Shown one piece after another: positions 8,516 to 15,676 of a DNA stretch of 64,000 nucleotides. The notes under the pieces were generated by a model. That model worked only from the letters and a program-made list of their open reading frames with translations, was not told the DNA's origin and did no database searches. Source of the stretch: Paenibacillus sp. FSL H8-0079. Lineage in GTDB: Bacteria; Bacillota; Bacilli; Paenibacillales; Paenibacillaceae. The number at the start of each line of letters is the position of its first letter. Positions within the stretch are counted from its first letter, which is position 1. The stretch is taken from the NCBI RefSeq assembly GCF_037991315.1, contig NZ_CP150300.1, forward strand, positions 3,534,001 through 3,598,000, given 5' to 3'. The position numbers were made by a program, and so were the translations under genes.

Positions 8516-9709
8516 ATGAGCCAGTTAAATACTAGACTGTGGACGAAAGAATTTATTTCTCTTTCAGCTATAAATTTCTTTATGACTTTAATTTTCTTTT
8601 TGTTAAACGCGACAATTACCCTTTATGCCATTAAAGAATTTAATGCAACCTCCAGCCAGGCAGGTATTATTGCAGGTGTTTTCATTATCGGATCATTAAT
8701 GGGTCGGTTATTAACAGGACGACTTGTAAAATCAAAAAAAATCTTGATCACTGGATTGCTTTTTTTTATTTTCACAACATTACTTTACCTCATTCATTAC
8801 AATATTTATTTTCTCATTTTAAGTCGATTTTTAAATGGACTCACAGTAGGGATCGCACAAACTGTTGTAGGCACAGTTGTTGTAATGACACTTCCTGCAT
8901 CTCGAAAAGGTGAAGGAATCAGTTATTTTGCAATTAGTACGGCATTAGCTACTGGTTTAGGTCCATTTATTGGTATGTATATGAGTCAGAATTCAAATTT
9001 TAATATGATTTACTATTTATGTCTCTTGCTGGGACTTATTAATTTTATGATTGCAATGTTCATGAAAATTCCTGTGGCTAACAACACTGAAGCGAAAAAA
9101 GGAAAAGGACTTCAGCTTGCTGACTTCATAGAAGTGAAAGTGTTACCCATAGCAATCATTGCATTTCTGATGAGTTTTTGTTTTTCTGGCATAATTTCGT
9201 ATTTGAACGTCTACGCTTTGGAATTGAATCTAGTAGAAGCAGCAAGTTTTTTCTTTATGGTGTATACCATTTTTGTCCTCATATCACGACCATTCACTGG
9301 ACGGATGGTGGACAAAAAAGGAGCAAACATCATCATGTATCCCGCTTTTGTTTTTTTCGGGGCAGGTTTGCTTCTCTTAAGTTCGGTTACTAGCGGCGTC
9401 ACTTTATTATTGGCAGCAGCATTGATCGCTCTAGGCTTTGGTAATATTTCTTCTATATCACAAGCGGTCTCTATTAGTTTAGCTGAACCTCACCGAGTTG
9501 GTGTAGCAACTGCCACTTTCTTTATATTCATAGATTTAGGGAACGGATTTGGACCATCTGTTATTGGTATGATCATTCCATATACAGGATATGATGGTTT
9601 GTATACAGTACTTGGATTGATTGTTTTATCAACCCTTGTTTTTTATTATTTCTTATATGGTAGAAAAGAAAGGACCCTTCGAAAACAACCAGCTGCAATA
9701 GAACGATAA
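8516..9709 (+). CDS. MFS transporter, 12 helices
   Basis: A 397-residue integral membrane protein with twelve predicted hydrophobic segments. The A-like motif between helices 2 and 3 reads GSLMGRLLTGRLVKSKK and a second copy between helices 8 and 9 reads RPFTGRMVDKKGAN, the duplicated drug-exporter pattern. Ends in a basic cytoplasmic tail (GRKERTLRKQ). RBS AAGGAG precedes ATG 8516. Divergent Lrp-type neighbour suggests export of an amino acid, peptide or drug under Lrp control, but substrate is not readable from sequence. Confidence 0.9.
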   Translation: MSQLNTRLWTKEFISLSAINFFMTLIFFLLNATITLYAIKEFNATSSQAGIIAGVFIIGSLMGRLLTGRLVKSKKILITGLLFFIFTTLLYLIHYNIYFLILSRFLNGLTVGIAQTVVGTVVVMTLPASRKGEGISYFAISTALATGLGPFIGMYMSQNSNFNMIYYLCLLLGLINFMIAMFMKIPVANNTEAKKGKGLQLADFIEVKVLPIAIIAFLMSFCFSGIISYLNVYALELNLVEAASFFFMVYTIFVLISRPFTGRMVDKKGANIIMYPAFVFFGAGLLLLSSVTSGVTLLLAAALIALGFGNISSISQAVSISLAEPHRVGVATATFFIFIDLGNGFGPSVIGMIIPYTGYDGLYTVLGLIVLSTLVFYYFLYGRKERTLRKQPAAIER

Positions 9710-9739
9710 CAGGTAGTTATGCAATAAGAGGATTCAAAT

Positions 9740-9776
9740 GTGGCCGTTTCCCCATAATGGATCAGGGGACGGTCAC
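9740..9776. terminator. Possible convergent-gene hairpin
   Basis: GGCCGTTTCCCC and GGGGACGGTC form an imperfect stem between the convergent MFS and LacI genes. No clear T-run follows. Confidence 0.4.
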
Positions 9777-10742
9777 CTAAGTTGTATGCCTTTCAATCAA
9801 AGTGTATTTCAGAGGAATCAATGTCTTGTCAGTTGAATGAAGCATGTTCTGTAAAATTAAAAATGCATTCTCTGCCTGCTGATCAACAGGATAGTGAATC
9901 GTTGTCAGATCCATTAAATTTGCCATCTCGGTATTATCAAATCCGATGATCCCAACGTCCCTTGGAACCGAAAATTTAGCCCTCCGTAGTTCAGTAATAA
10001 ATCCGGCTGCAACCTCATCATTAGCACAAAAAATAGCATCGGGTCTGTTTGTTTGTGCAATCCACCATCTTGCAAGTTCTTCTCCGTCTCGTACATAAAT
10101 CTTATCCTGAAAATTGGGGAAGTCCACCGTCAATTTATATTTGGCAATAAAGTCAGCGTATGCTCTCATACGCTCTTTTGCGTTAAGTCCGTTAGATATG
10201 GGGTATACACTAAGGATCTTTCTATATCCTTTGAGGTATAAGTGTTCAAGTCCAATTCCATATGCTTCGTACTGATCCATAAACACAGAGGGGATATTTC
10301 TGTTTTCAAGCCGCTGCCATGTGATGATCGGGCCATATTTGGTATAGGATTCGATAACGTTCCATTCATTGCTTCGGAGCACACATACGATCGCGTCTAG
10401 TTGTTTCCGCTTCAGCATTTCGAGTGCCACCAGCTCTTTCTCTACCTGACCATTCGTAATGAACAGAGTAATGTTGAATCCCTGTTTCTCAGCAGACTGA
10501 GTAAAGGCCTCTATGAATCTGATAAATAACGGATTAAAATCGACTGCGACAATTCCAATCAAACAGGTAGCACCCTTTTTTAGAGATATTGCATTGCCGT
10601 TAGGTACATAATCCAGTTGTTCCATAATTTCAATTACTTTCTTTCTAGTTGATTCGCTTACGTAGGGGTGCCTATTAATAACACGTGAAATGGTTGCCGT
10701 AGACACACCTGCCAAACTGGCAATCTCGCTGATATTTGTCAT
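9777..10742 (-). CDS. LacI-family repressor
   Basis: A 321-residue regulator with the LacI headpiece at the very start (ISEIASLAGVSTATISRVIN, then hinge-region text ending DYVPNGNAIS) and a periplasmic-binding-type sugar domain behind it. Start is ATG at 10742: it gives the canonical N-terminus, has AGAGGTGG upstream, and the 38 further codons upstream have no family similarity. It is divergent from the GH4 gene; a perfect 14-bp palindrome between them is the likely operator. Known relatives respond to a sugar or sugar phosphate; here a beta-glucoside is the best guess from the neighbour. Confidence 0.92.
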   Translation of the reverse strand: MTNISEIASLAGVSTATISRVINRHPYVSESTRKKVIEIMEQLDYVPNGNAISLKKGATCLIGIVAVDFNPLFIRFIEAFTQSAEKQGFNITLFITNGQVEKELVALEMLKRKQLDAIVCVLRSNEWNVIESYTKYGPIITWQRLENRNIPSVFMDQYEAYGIGLEHLYLKGYRKILSVYPISNGLNAKERMRAYADFIAKYKLTVDFPNFQDKIYVRDGEELARWWIAQTNRPDAIFCANDEVAAGFITELRRAKFSVPRDVGIIGFDNTEMANLMDLTTIHYPVDQQAENAFLILQNMLHSTDKTLIPLKYTLIERHTT

Positions 10743-10816
10743 ATATTCCACCTCTTTGCGGTATTCTTGCCATCTCAATGAGCTTATAAAATAAATCTTG
10801 GTATTCGTGCTTGACA

Positions 10817-10830
10817 TGTAATGCATTACA
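10817..10830. promoter_or_regulatory. Palindromic operator beside TTGACA
   Basis: TGTAATGCATTACA is a perfect 14-bp palindrome immediately after a TTGACA hexamer (10811-10816) in the gap between the divergent LacI and GH4 genes. It is a probable binding site of the adjacent LacI repressor. The matching -10 box is not clear; TATGAT at 10847 is one candidate. Confidence 0.6.
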
Positions 10831-10882
10831 CAAATTACAGTACAACTATGATTCAAATGCTCTTACATCAGGAGGTATAGAT

Positions 10883-12205
10883 ATGAAAAAAGGATTAAAG
10901 ATTGTAACCATCGGCGGTGGTTCCAGCTATACACCGGAACTCATGGAAGGTTTTATCAAACGTCATCATGAACTTCCTGTCAAAGAATTATGGCTTGTGG
11001 ACATCGAGGCGGGGAAGGAAAAACTCGAGGTCGTTGGCGCCATGGCTAAGCGAATGATAAGAGCCGCAGGAATCGACTGTGAAGTTCATTTATCGCTAGA
11101 TCGCCGGGAAGCATTAACGGATGCAGACTTTGTAACTACACAACTTAGAGTAGGGCTGATGGATGCCCGTATCAAGGACGAAACTATCCCCAATAAATAT
11201 GGCATGATTGGACAAGAAACAAATGGGGCAGGAGGCATGCTTAAAGCTTTTCGAACCATTCCGGTAGTTTTAGATATTGTTAATGATATGAAAGAACTCT
11301 GTCCGGATGCATGGCTCATTAACTTCACTAACCCTGCAGGCATGGTGACGGAAGCGGTTCTCCGTTATGGAAAGTGGGACAAAGTGATCGGACTATGCAA
11401 TGTTCCTATTATGTCCACCAAAATTGAATCAGCCGTATTGGAAAAACCGGAGGAGGAACTATTCTTCAAATTTGCGGGCATTAACCATTTGCACTGGCAC
11501 AAGATTTATGATAAGTCCGGACAAGATCTTACCCTTGAAGCAATCGACAAAATGTACGGACCGGAAGCCAAAGTGGATAAAATGGTTGAGAATATCCCCA
11601 ATATGCGATTTTTGCACGAACAGATTCTCCAATTGAAAATGCTTCCTTGTCCATACCACCGTTATTACTACATGACCGATGCGATAATCCATGAAGAGCT
11701 GGAAGAAGTAAACACAGTAGGTAGCCGTGGCCAAGTCGTCAAACAGTTGGAAGAAAGCCTTTTTGAGCTGTACAGAAATCCGGAGCTAGATTACAAACCG
11801 AAAGAGTTGGAAAAAAGAGGTGGTGCGCATTATAGTGATGCTGCATGCGAGATCATCAATTCCATTTATAACGATAAAGGAACTCGAATGGTTGTTAGCA
11901 CTCGGAACAACGGGGCAATCAGTGATCTGCCAAGCGAGAGTGCGATTGAAATTACAAGCATGATTACTTCTCACGGTGCAGAACCTGTCCATTTCGGCTC
12001 ATTCCCTCCCGCACAACGAGGATTGTTGCAAGTTATGAAAGCAATGGAAGAACTAACTATAGAAGCCGCTGTGACAGGCGATTATGCTACGGCATTACAG
12101 GCATTCACCATGAATCCACTTGTTCAGAGTGGTGACATAGCCAAGGCTTTGCTCGATGAATTGCTTGAAGTGCACCAAGCTTATTTGCCCCAGTTTCATC
12201 AATAA
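10883..12205 (+). CDS. licH: GH4 6-phospho-beta-glucosidase (LicH/CelF-like)
   Basis: Cytoplasmic NAD+- and metal-dependent hydrolase that splits 6-phospho-beta-glucosides delivered by a PTS. The 440-residue product starts with the GH4 Rossmann text KIVTIGGGSSYTPEL (6-20). NFTNPAGM (148-154) and GLCNVP (170-175, metal-ligand Cys172) and the INHLHW stretch near 200 are the family catalytic and metal motifs. Start ATG 10883 is set by AGGAGG at 10870-10875; an upstream in-frame ATG lies within the promoter. Monocistronic and divergent from the LacI repressor. It duplicates the job of the GH1 enzyme at 17651, with a different mechanism. Confidence 0.93.
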   Translation: MKKGLKIVTIGGGSSYTPELMEGFIKRHHELPVKELWLVDIEAGKEKLEVVGAMAKRMIRAAGIDCEVHLSLDRREALTDADFVTTQLRVGLMDARIKDETIPNKYGMIGQETNGAGGMLKAFRTIPVVLDIVNDMKELCPDAWLINFTNPAGMVTEAVLRYGKWDKVIGLCNVPIMSTKIESAVLEKPEEELFFKFAGINHLHWHKIYDKSGQDLTLEAIDKMYGPEAKVDKMVENIPNMRFLHEQILQLKMLPCPYHRYYYMTDAIIHEELEEVNTVGSRGQVVKQLEESLFELYRNPELDYKPKELEKRGGAHYSDAACEIINSIYNDKGTRMVVSTRNNGAISDLPSESAIEITSMITSHGAEPVHFGSFPPAQRGLLQVMKAMEELTIEAAVTGDYATALQAFTMNPLVQSGDIAKALLDELLEVHQAYLPQFHQ

Positions 12206-12260
12206 AATAAGAAAAATTTAACACGATCTTAAATATTCTCAGCATTAGTCATCTGATCAC

Positions 12261-12322
12261 GCGGAATATCCCTGGATTCAATGGGTTGGATTAACTCATA
12301 CAGGATTCAGAGATATTCCGTT
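12261..12322. terminator. Possible long-loop hairpin between convergent genes
   Basis: CGGAATATC (12262-12270) is repeated inverted as GATATTCCG (12312-12320) with a 41-nt loop, followed by TTTATTT. It lies between the convergent GH4 and GntR genes. Confidence 0.4.
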
Positions 12323-12367
12323 TATTTCGTACATAGAAAAAGTAAACCTAATCGTATACGTTTGCAT

Positions 12368-13042
12368 TTATTGCAACAGCATGTCGAATAACAGAGTCAC
12401 ATCTTGGGTCGAGCTTACAGATATCATTTTCACTTCTGAAGATCCAGCTTTCTTTTTTACAACTTCAGTCATTTCATTCACGGTCACTACCACATCAGCT
12501 TTTTGTATAGCTTGGAAAAGTTGTTCGTCTGGTGATGAGATATCAATCGTTTGGATGTCTGCAGAAGAACGACGCTGGATTTCCTCCAGATAAAACAGGC
12601 AGGCCATCGTTTTGCACTCAATGAAAAGGTAACGCTTCTTCTTCTCGTGTTTGGCTCCAAATAATTGTGCATATGCAAATCCTGACAACATAACATTTTC
12701 TATATTGAAACCTTGTTCAAATGCGTCTTTTACGGTCTTCTCCACGAATGAAAAATAAGGGTTTTGCTGCTTGAATTCCTTAATCCGCTCTTCATTAGCT
12801 ATTTGAGTGCCTCGTCCTTTTTGCATGATCAGAAGCCCTTCTTCTTTGAGCTGTGAATATATCCACTGTATCGTGTTTCTATTAACAGAGAGCTGCTCCG
12901 CCAATTCATTTGTTGAAGGTAAAGCATCATCCGCTTTCAGAAAGTCTTTACTGATCAGCCATTTAATTTGTTCTTTAATTTGCACATTAATAGGCAGTGG
13001 AGATTGGGGATCTGTTTTGAAAGGCAAACGAGCATGTTCCAT
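12368..13042 (-). CDS. GntR-family regulator with unusual C-terminal domain
   Basis: About 224 residues. The N-terminal winged helix is clear (PLPINVQIKEQIKWLIS, ALPSTNELAEQLSVNRNTIQ, EGLLIMQKGRGTQIA). The remainder (about 85-224) does not look like FCD, UTRA or aminotransferase domains; it contains alternating hydrophobic strands (RYLFIECK, ADVVVTVNEM, VKMISVSS) suggestive of a small alpha/beta sensor fold. I chose ATG 13042; a TTG 12 bases upstream is possible. It is divergent from the OsmC-thioredoxin genes, with a perfect inverted repeat between them as likely operator. A thiol or sugar ligand is possible; neither is shown. Confidence 0.85.
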   Translation of the reverse strand: MEHARLPFKTDPQSPLPINVQIKEQIKWLISKDFLKADDALPSTNELAEQLSVNRNTIQWIYSQLKEEGLLIMQKGRGTQIANEERIKEFKQQNPYFSFVEKTVKDAFEQGFNIENVMLSGFAYAQLFGAKHEKKKRYLFIECKTMACLFYLEEIQRRSSADIQTIDISSPDEQLFQAIQKADVVVTVNEMTEVVKKKAGSSEVKMISVSSTQDVTLLFDMLLQ

Positions 13043-13202
13043 ATAACCATCCAACTTTCTGGGTTAACTAGTATTCTAGATAAGATTAATATTAAAACAA
13101 ACGTTCACAAAAATCAATGAAGGGGGTAACACCATAGTAATAATGGTTTTATATGAGAACAGAGCATCTTGACAAATAAAAATCATTCGAATAATATTAC
13201 CC

Positions 13203-13220
13203 TAGTTAACTAATTAACTA
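13203..13220. promoter_or_regulatory. GntR-type inverted-repeat operator
   Basis: TAGTTAACTAATTAACTA is a 7-4-7 perfect inverted repeat (TAGTTAA/TTAACTA) upstream of the OsmC gene. A lone TTAACTA half-site recurs at 13064-13070 in front of the GntR gene, as expected for autoregulation. Confidence 0.65.
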
Positions 13221-13310
13221 TTCAACTAAGTGATGCGTATGAGATTCATTCATGCCTTAAAGCGCATTGTCTAAGGAATACTGACTTGATAATAAAAGGA
13301 GCAGATTAAC

Positions 13311-13802
13311 ATGGCCGATATGAAATCTAATTTGAACACTGTATGGTATAAAAACACTAAAGGTAGCGGTAGATTGAAGGCAGATTACCTTAAAACGAAT
13401 ATCGCAATTCCTGAGTCTTCGGGAGGAAGTGGGGAAGGAGCCAATCCAAAAGAATTGTTGGTTTCCTCTGCCACGACTTGTTACATCATGACGCTCGTGT
13501 ATATGTTGGAACAGAAAAAACTGTCATTTTCAGGATTAATGATGAACACAGAGGCTGTAAATTCCAAAGAACAAGGATTCCGAATAGTCCATCTTCCTCA
13601 GGTTATTTTGTCTGCGAATTCCACAGAAGAACAGGTTCAATCTGTGGGCAAAATCATGATTAGCGCGGAACAGTCTTGTGAAGTAGGAAACCTGCTCAAA
13701 AAAGCCGGTGTTCAGATTGAAGTTGAAGGTACAGTAGAGATTGAATCTGATATAGATGCAGTAAGCCAATACATTGAGGAAAACCAGCTAAACTGGGATT
13801 GA
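13311..13802 (+). CDS. OsmC-family thiol peroxidase-like protein
   Basis: A 163-residue OsmC/Ohr-fold protein that would reduce organic hydroperoxides or related reactive species with a cysteine pair. Both catalytic cysteines are present at family spacing: Cys57 in SSATTCYIM and Cys123 in AEQSCEVG. The usual early Arg and Glu positions are represented by GRLKADY and PKELLVS. RBS AAAGGAG precedes ATG 13311. A thioredoxin-like gene follows after 40 bases and may supply electrons; the divergent GntR protein probably represses both. OsmC versus Ohr subfamily is not resolved. Confidence 0.9.
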   Translation: MADMKSNLNTVWYKNTKGSGRLKADYLKTNIAIPESSGGSGEGANPKELLVSSATTCYIMTLVYMLEQKKLSFSGLMMNTEAVNSKEQGFRIVHLPQVILSANSTEEQVQSVGKIMISAEQSCEVGNLLKKAGVQIEVEGTVEIESDIDAVSQYIEENQLNWD

Positions 13803-13842
13803 CGTTCATTCATATTTCAGGTTAGTTGATGAGGATACAGAC

Positions 13843-14184
13843 ATGAAAGAAATGATGGAATTAGCTTCGCTGGATATGGTGGAACGGTTTGTTAGTGAAC
13901 ATGAATTAAGTTTTTTATATGTATCTCAAATGAATTGTAGTGTTTGTCATGCACTGCTCCCTAAGATCAGAACACTATTAGAAGAATACCCTTTGATTCA
14001 ATTGGGGCATATCGACATTCACAAGGTAGAGAACATAGCAGAGAAATATATGATTTTCACAGCTCCGATCATGTTGCTTATCATAGAAGAGAAGGAATAT
14101 GTCAGAGCAGATCGATTTGTTCGCTTTAACGAATTGAAGCATAAACTTGATCAGATATATGAACTGTACACTCAGTCCATGTAA
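13843..14184 (+). CDS. Thioredoxin-like protein
   Basis: A 113-residue thioredoxin-fold protein. The redox motif is CSVC (Cys32, Cys35) in MNCSVCHALLPKI, preceded by the LSFLYVSQ strand; the cis-proline loop is FTAPIMLL and is followed by the final strand and helix. CSVC in place of CGPC indicates a specialised, probably monothiol- or disulfide-exchange partner, close to the YbbN/YtpP-type small thioredoxins. It follows the OsmC gene closely, so a hydroperoxide-reduction pair is likely. Cytoplasmic (no signal peptide). Confidence 0.85.
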   Translation: MKEMMELASLDMVERFVSEHELSFLYVSQMNCSVCHALLPKIRTLLEEYPLIQLGHIDIHKVENIAEKYMIFTAPIMLLIIEEKEYVRADRFVRFNELKHKLDQIYELYTQSM

Positions 14185-14220
14185 ACCCAATGAATCTGAA
14201 CTCTTGAGATTGACTCAACT

Positions 14221-14493
14221 ATGGCCTGTGCGCTCCCTCACTTATATTACATCGAAAATGTTGATCTCAATCATGAACGCTGTGGAAAAGTCAAAATCCT
14301 GGATGTTAGAGATGCAAGCGAGTATTGGAATGGTCATATTACGGGTACAATAAATATCTCGGTTGGCAGACTGCCCGTATTGTGAAGCAAACATATTGAG
14401 CCACATGATGAAGTGTTCATCTTGTCCCGCAGTTGGATTCAGCGAAAAAAAGCAGCCAGAATTCTGGCATCTACGAATCCACGTATGCAATGA
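14221..14493 (+). pseudogene. Rhodanese-domain remnant with internal stop
   Basis: From ATG 14221 the frame encodes typical rhodanese text, KILDVRDASEYWNGHITGTI and NISVGRLPVL, then TGA at 14383, then continues in the same frame with PHDEVFILSRSWIQRKKAAR to a stop at 14491. The active-site loop reads SRSW where functional enzymes have CR(S/T)G, so the catalytic Cys is lost as well. It directly follows OsmC and thioredoxin genes, suggesting it was once the third member of a thiol/sulfur cluster. Confidence 0.75.
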
Positions 14494-14561
14494 AGCGTTT
14501 CATTACTGACTGCGCGTCAGATTCTAGGCAAAACATGCAGTTGAACAAATTAAAACGGTTA

Positions 14562-14590
14562 TTGCTTATTCTTTCGGCCGCGGCTATAAT
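14562..14590 (+). promoter_or_regulatory. Promoter of the beta-glucoside operon
   Basis: TTGCTT (14562-14567), a 17-base spacer and TATAAT (14585-14590) form a sigma-A promoter placed about 15 bases before the RAT element. Confidence 0.75.
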
Positions 14591-14605
14591 GAGGATGCGA
14601 GTTAA

Positions 14606-14636
14606 GGATAGTGATTGTTTAATTACAAGCTAGACC
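14606..14636 (+). promoter_or_regulatory. Ribonucleic antiterminator (RAT) for the LicT-type protein
   Basis: The 31-nt element starts GGATAGTGATTG and ends CAAGCTAGACC, matching the LicT/SacY RAT layout (GGAT...GACC closing pairs, internal GTnA and AAGC/AGAC loops). Its last four bases GACC are also the first four of the terminator stem, so the two structures are mutually exclusive, exactly as in licT-controlled leaders. Confidence 0.75.
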
Positions 14637-14703
14637 TGCTTGCACATCGTGAATTTGCGCTATATTTAGCGTTTATTTCGAGATGTGCGGGTGGGTCTTT
14701 TTA
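14633..14703 (+). terminator. Leader terminator controlled by antitermination
   Basis: GACCTGCTTGCACATC pairs along its full 16 bases (with G-U pairs) with GATGTGCGGGTGGGTC (14682-14697), followed by TTTTTATTT. It overlaps the upstream RAT by GACC. Confidence 0.85.
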
Positions 14704-14725
14704 TTTGTATTAAGGGGGGAATGAG

Positions 14726-15568
14726 ATGATTATTCTTAAGATCCTTAACAACAATGTGGCGGTTACACATGATAAATTGGGTCAGGAAGTCATTGTCATG
14801 GGTAAGGGGATTGCTTACCAGAAGAGAATAGGCGATGCTCTTGACGAGCAAAGCATTGATAAGATTTACTCACTTTCTACCAAGGAGGCATTTATCAAAT
14901 TTCAGGAACTCCTGACGGAAATCCCTTTAGATTACTTCGATGTGGCGGATAGAATCATAAATTTTGCGAAAATGACATTAGGTAAAAAACTGAATGATAG
15001 TGTATATATATCGCTCAGCGACCATATTTTCTCAACCGTAAACCGTTTCAAAGATGGGATTCCCCTCAAAAACGCTTTACTTTGGGATATTAAACGGTTT
15101 TACGCGGATGAATTTAAGATTGGTTTGAAGGCGCTTCAATTCATTAAGGAGTCTTTTGATATTCAGTTTCCGGAAGACGAGGCTGGTTTCCTTGCTTTGC
15201 ACATCGTCAATGCGGAAGATCGCCAAGAAAGTCAGGATATCTACAGAGTGACTAAAATCATTCAAGAAATTAGCGACATTGTCAGGTATTATTTTCAAAT
15301 TGAATTCGATGAGCAATCCTTAGCATTCTATCGATTTATTACGCATCTGAAATTTTTTGCTCAAAGATTAACCAGTGGAAGTTTGCATGAGAATGAAAGC
15401 GATCAGGATCTTCTAGATGTGATAAAAGAGAAACATCAGAATGCGTATCGTTGTGTGGGGAAAATCGAAACCTACATCAAAAACAACTACAATTACAGCC
15501 TTACGAGTGAAGAAAAGCTGTATTTGACGGTCCACATTCAACGTGTGGTGTATAAGACAAAATCATAA
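14726..15568 (+). CDS. licT: BglG/LicT-family transcriptional antiterminator
   Basis: A 280-residue RNA-binding antiterminator. The CAT RNA-binding domain is at 1-56 (ILNNNVAVTHDKLGQEVIV, GKGIAYQKRIGD). Two PRD domains follow (about 65-170 and 171-280) with the phosphorylatable histidines expected in LSDHIF, FLALHIVNA and LTVHIQRVV. PRD1 phosphorylation by the PTS permease normally inhibits it, and HPr phosphorylation of PRD2 activates it. It heads the operon it controls: promoter, RAT and terminator lie directly upstream, and the PTS permease and phospho-glucosidase follow. RBS GGGGGGAATGAG precedes ATG 14726. Confidence 0.94.
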   Translation: MIILKILNNNVAVTHDKLGQEVIVMGKGIAYQKRIGDALDEQSIDKIYSLSTKEAFIKFQELLTEIPLDYFDVADRIINFAKMTLGKKLNDSVYISLSDHIFSTVNRFKDGIPLKNALLWDIKRFYADEFKIGLKALQFIKESFDIQFPEDEAGFLALHIVNAEDRQESQDIYRVTKIIQEISDIVRYYFQIEFDEQSLAFYRFITHLKFFAQRLTSGSLHENESDQDLLDVIKEKHQNAYRCVGKIETYIKNNYNYSLTSEEKLYLTVHIQRVVYKTKS

Positions 15569-15590
15569 ACGTAACCATGAAAGGAGGTGA

Positions 15591-15636
15591 GGGTTTAAGA
15601 GCAAGCCAGGATGGTGACATTAAGTTGGCCAAACCC
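15591..15636 (+). other. Hairpin before the PTS gene, RAT-like core
   Basis: GGGTTT and AAACCC close a hairpin whose inner part includes GCC/GGC and a GGATGGTGAC...CCAAACC stretch that loosely resembles a second RAT. No T-run follows, so it is not a clear terminator. Confidence 0.3.
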
Positions 15637-15676
15637 TTCACTATGCTGTTTCAGCTAGAATATGGAGGAGAACATA

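Noticed and set aside
14485..14500. cre-like AATGAAGCGTTTCATT before the beta-glucoside promoter
   Set aside because: The arms are two bases too close for the cre consensus; it lies within rhodanese debris and was not called.
14543..14604. Short peptide-like frame EQIKTVIAYSFGRGYNEDAS before the RAT
   Set aside because: No start or RBS, and it coincides with the TTGCTT/TATAAT promoter.
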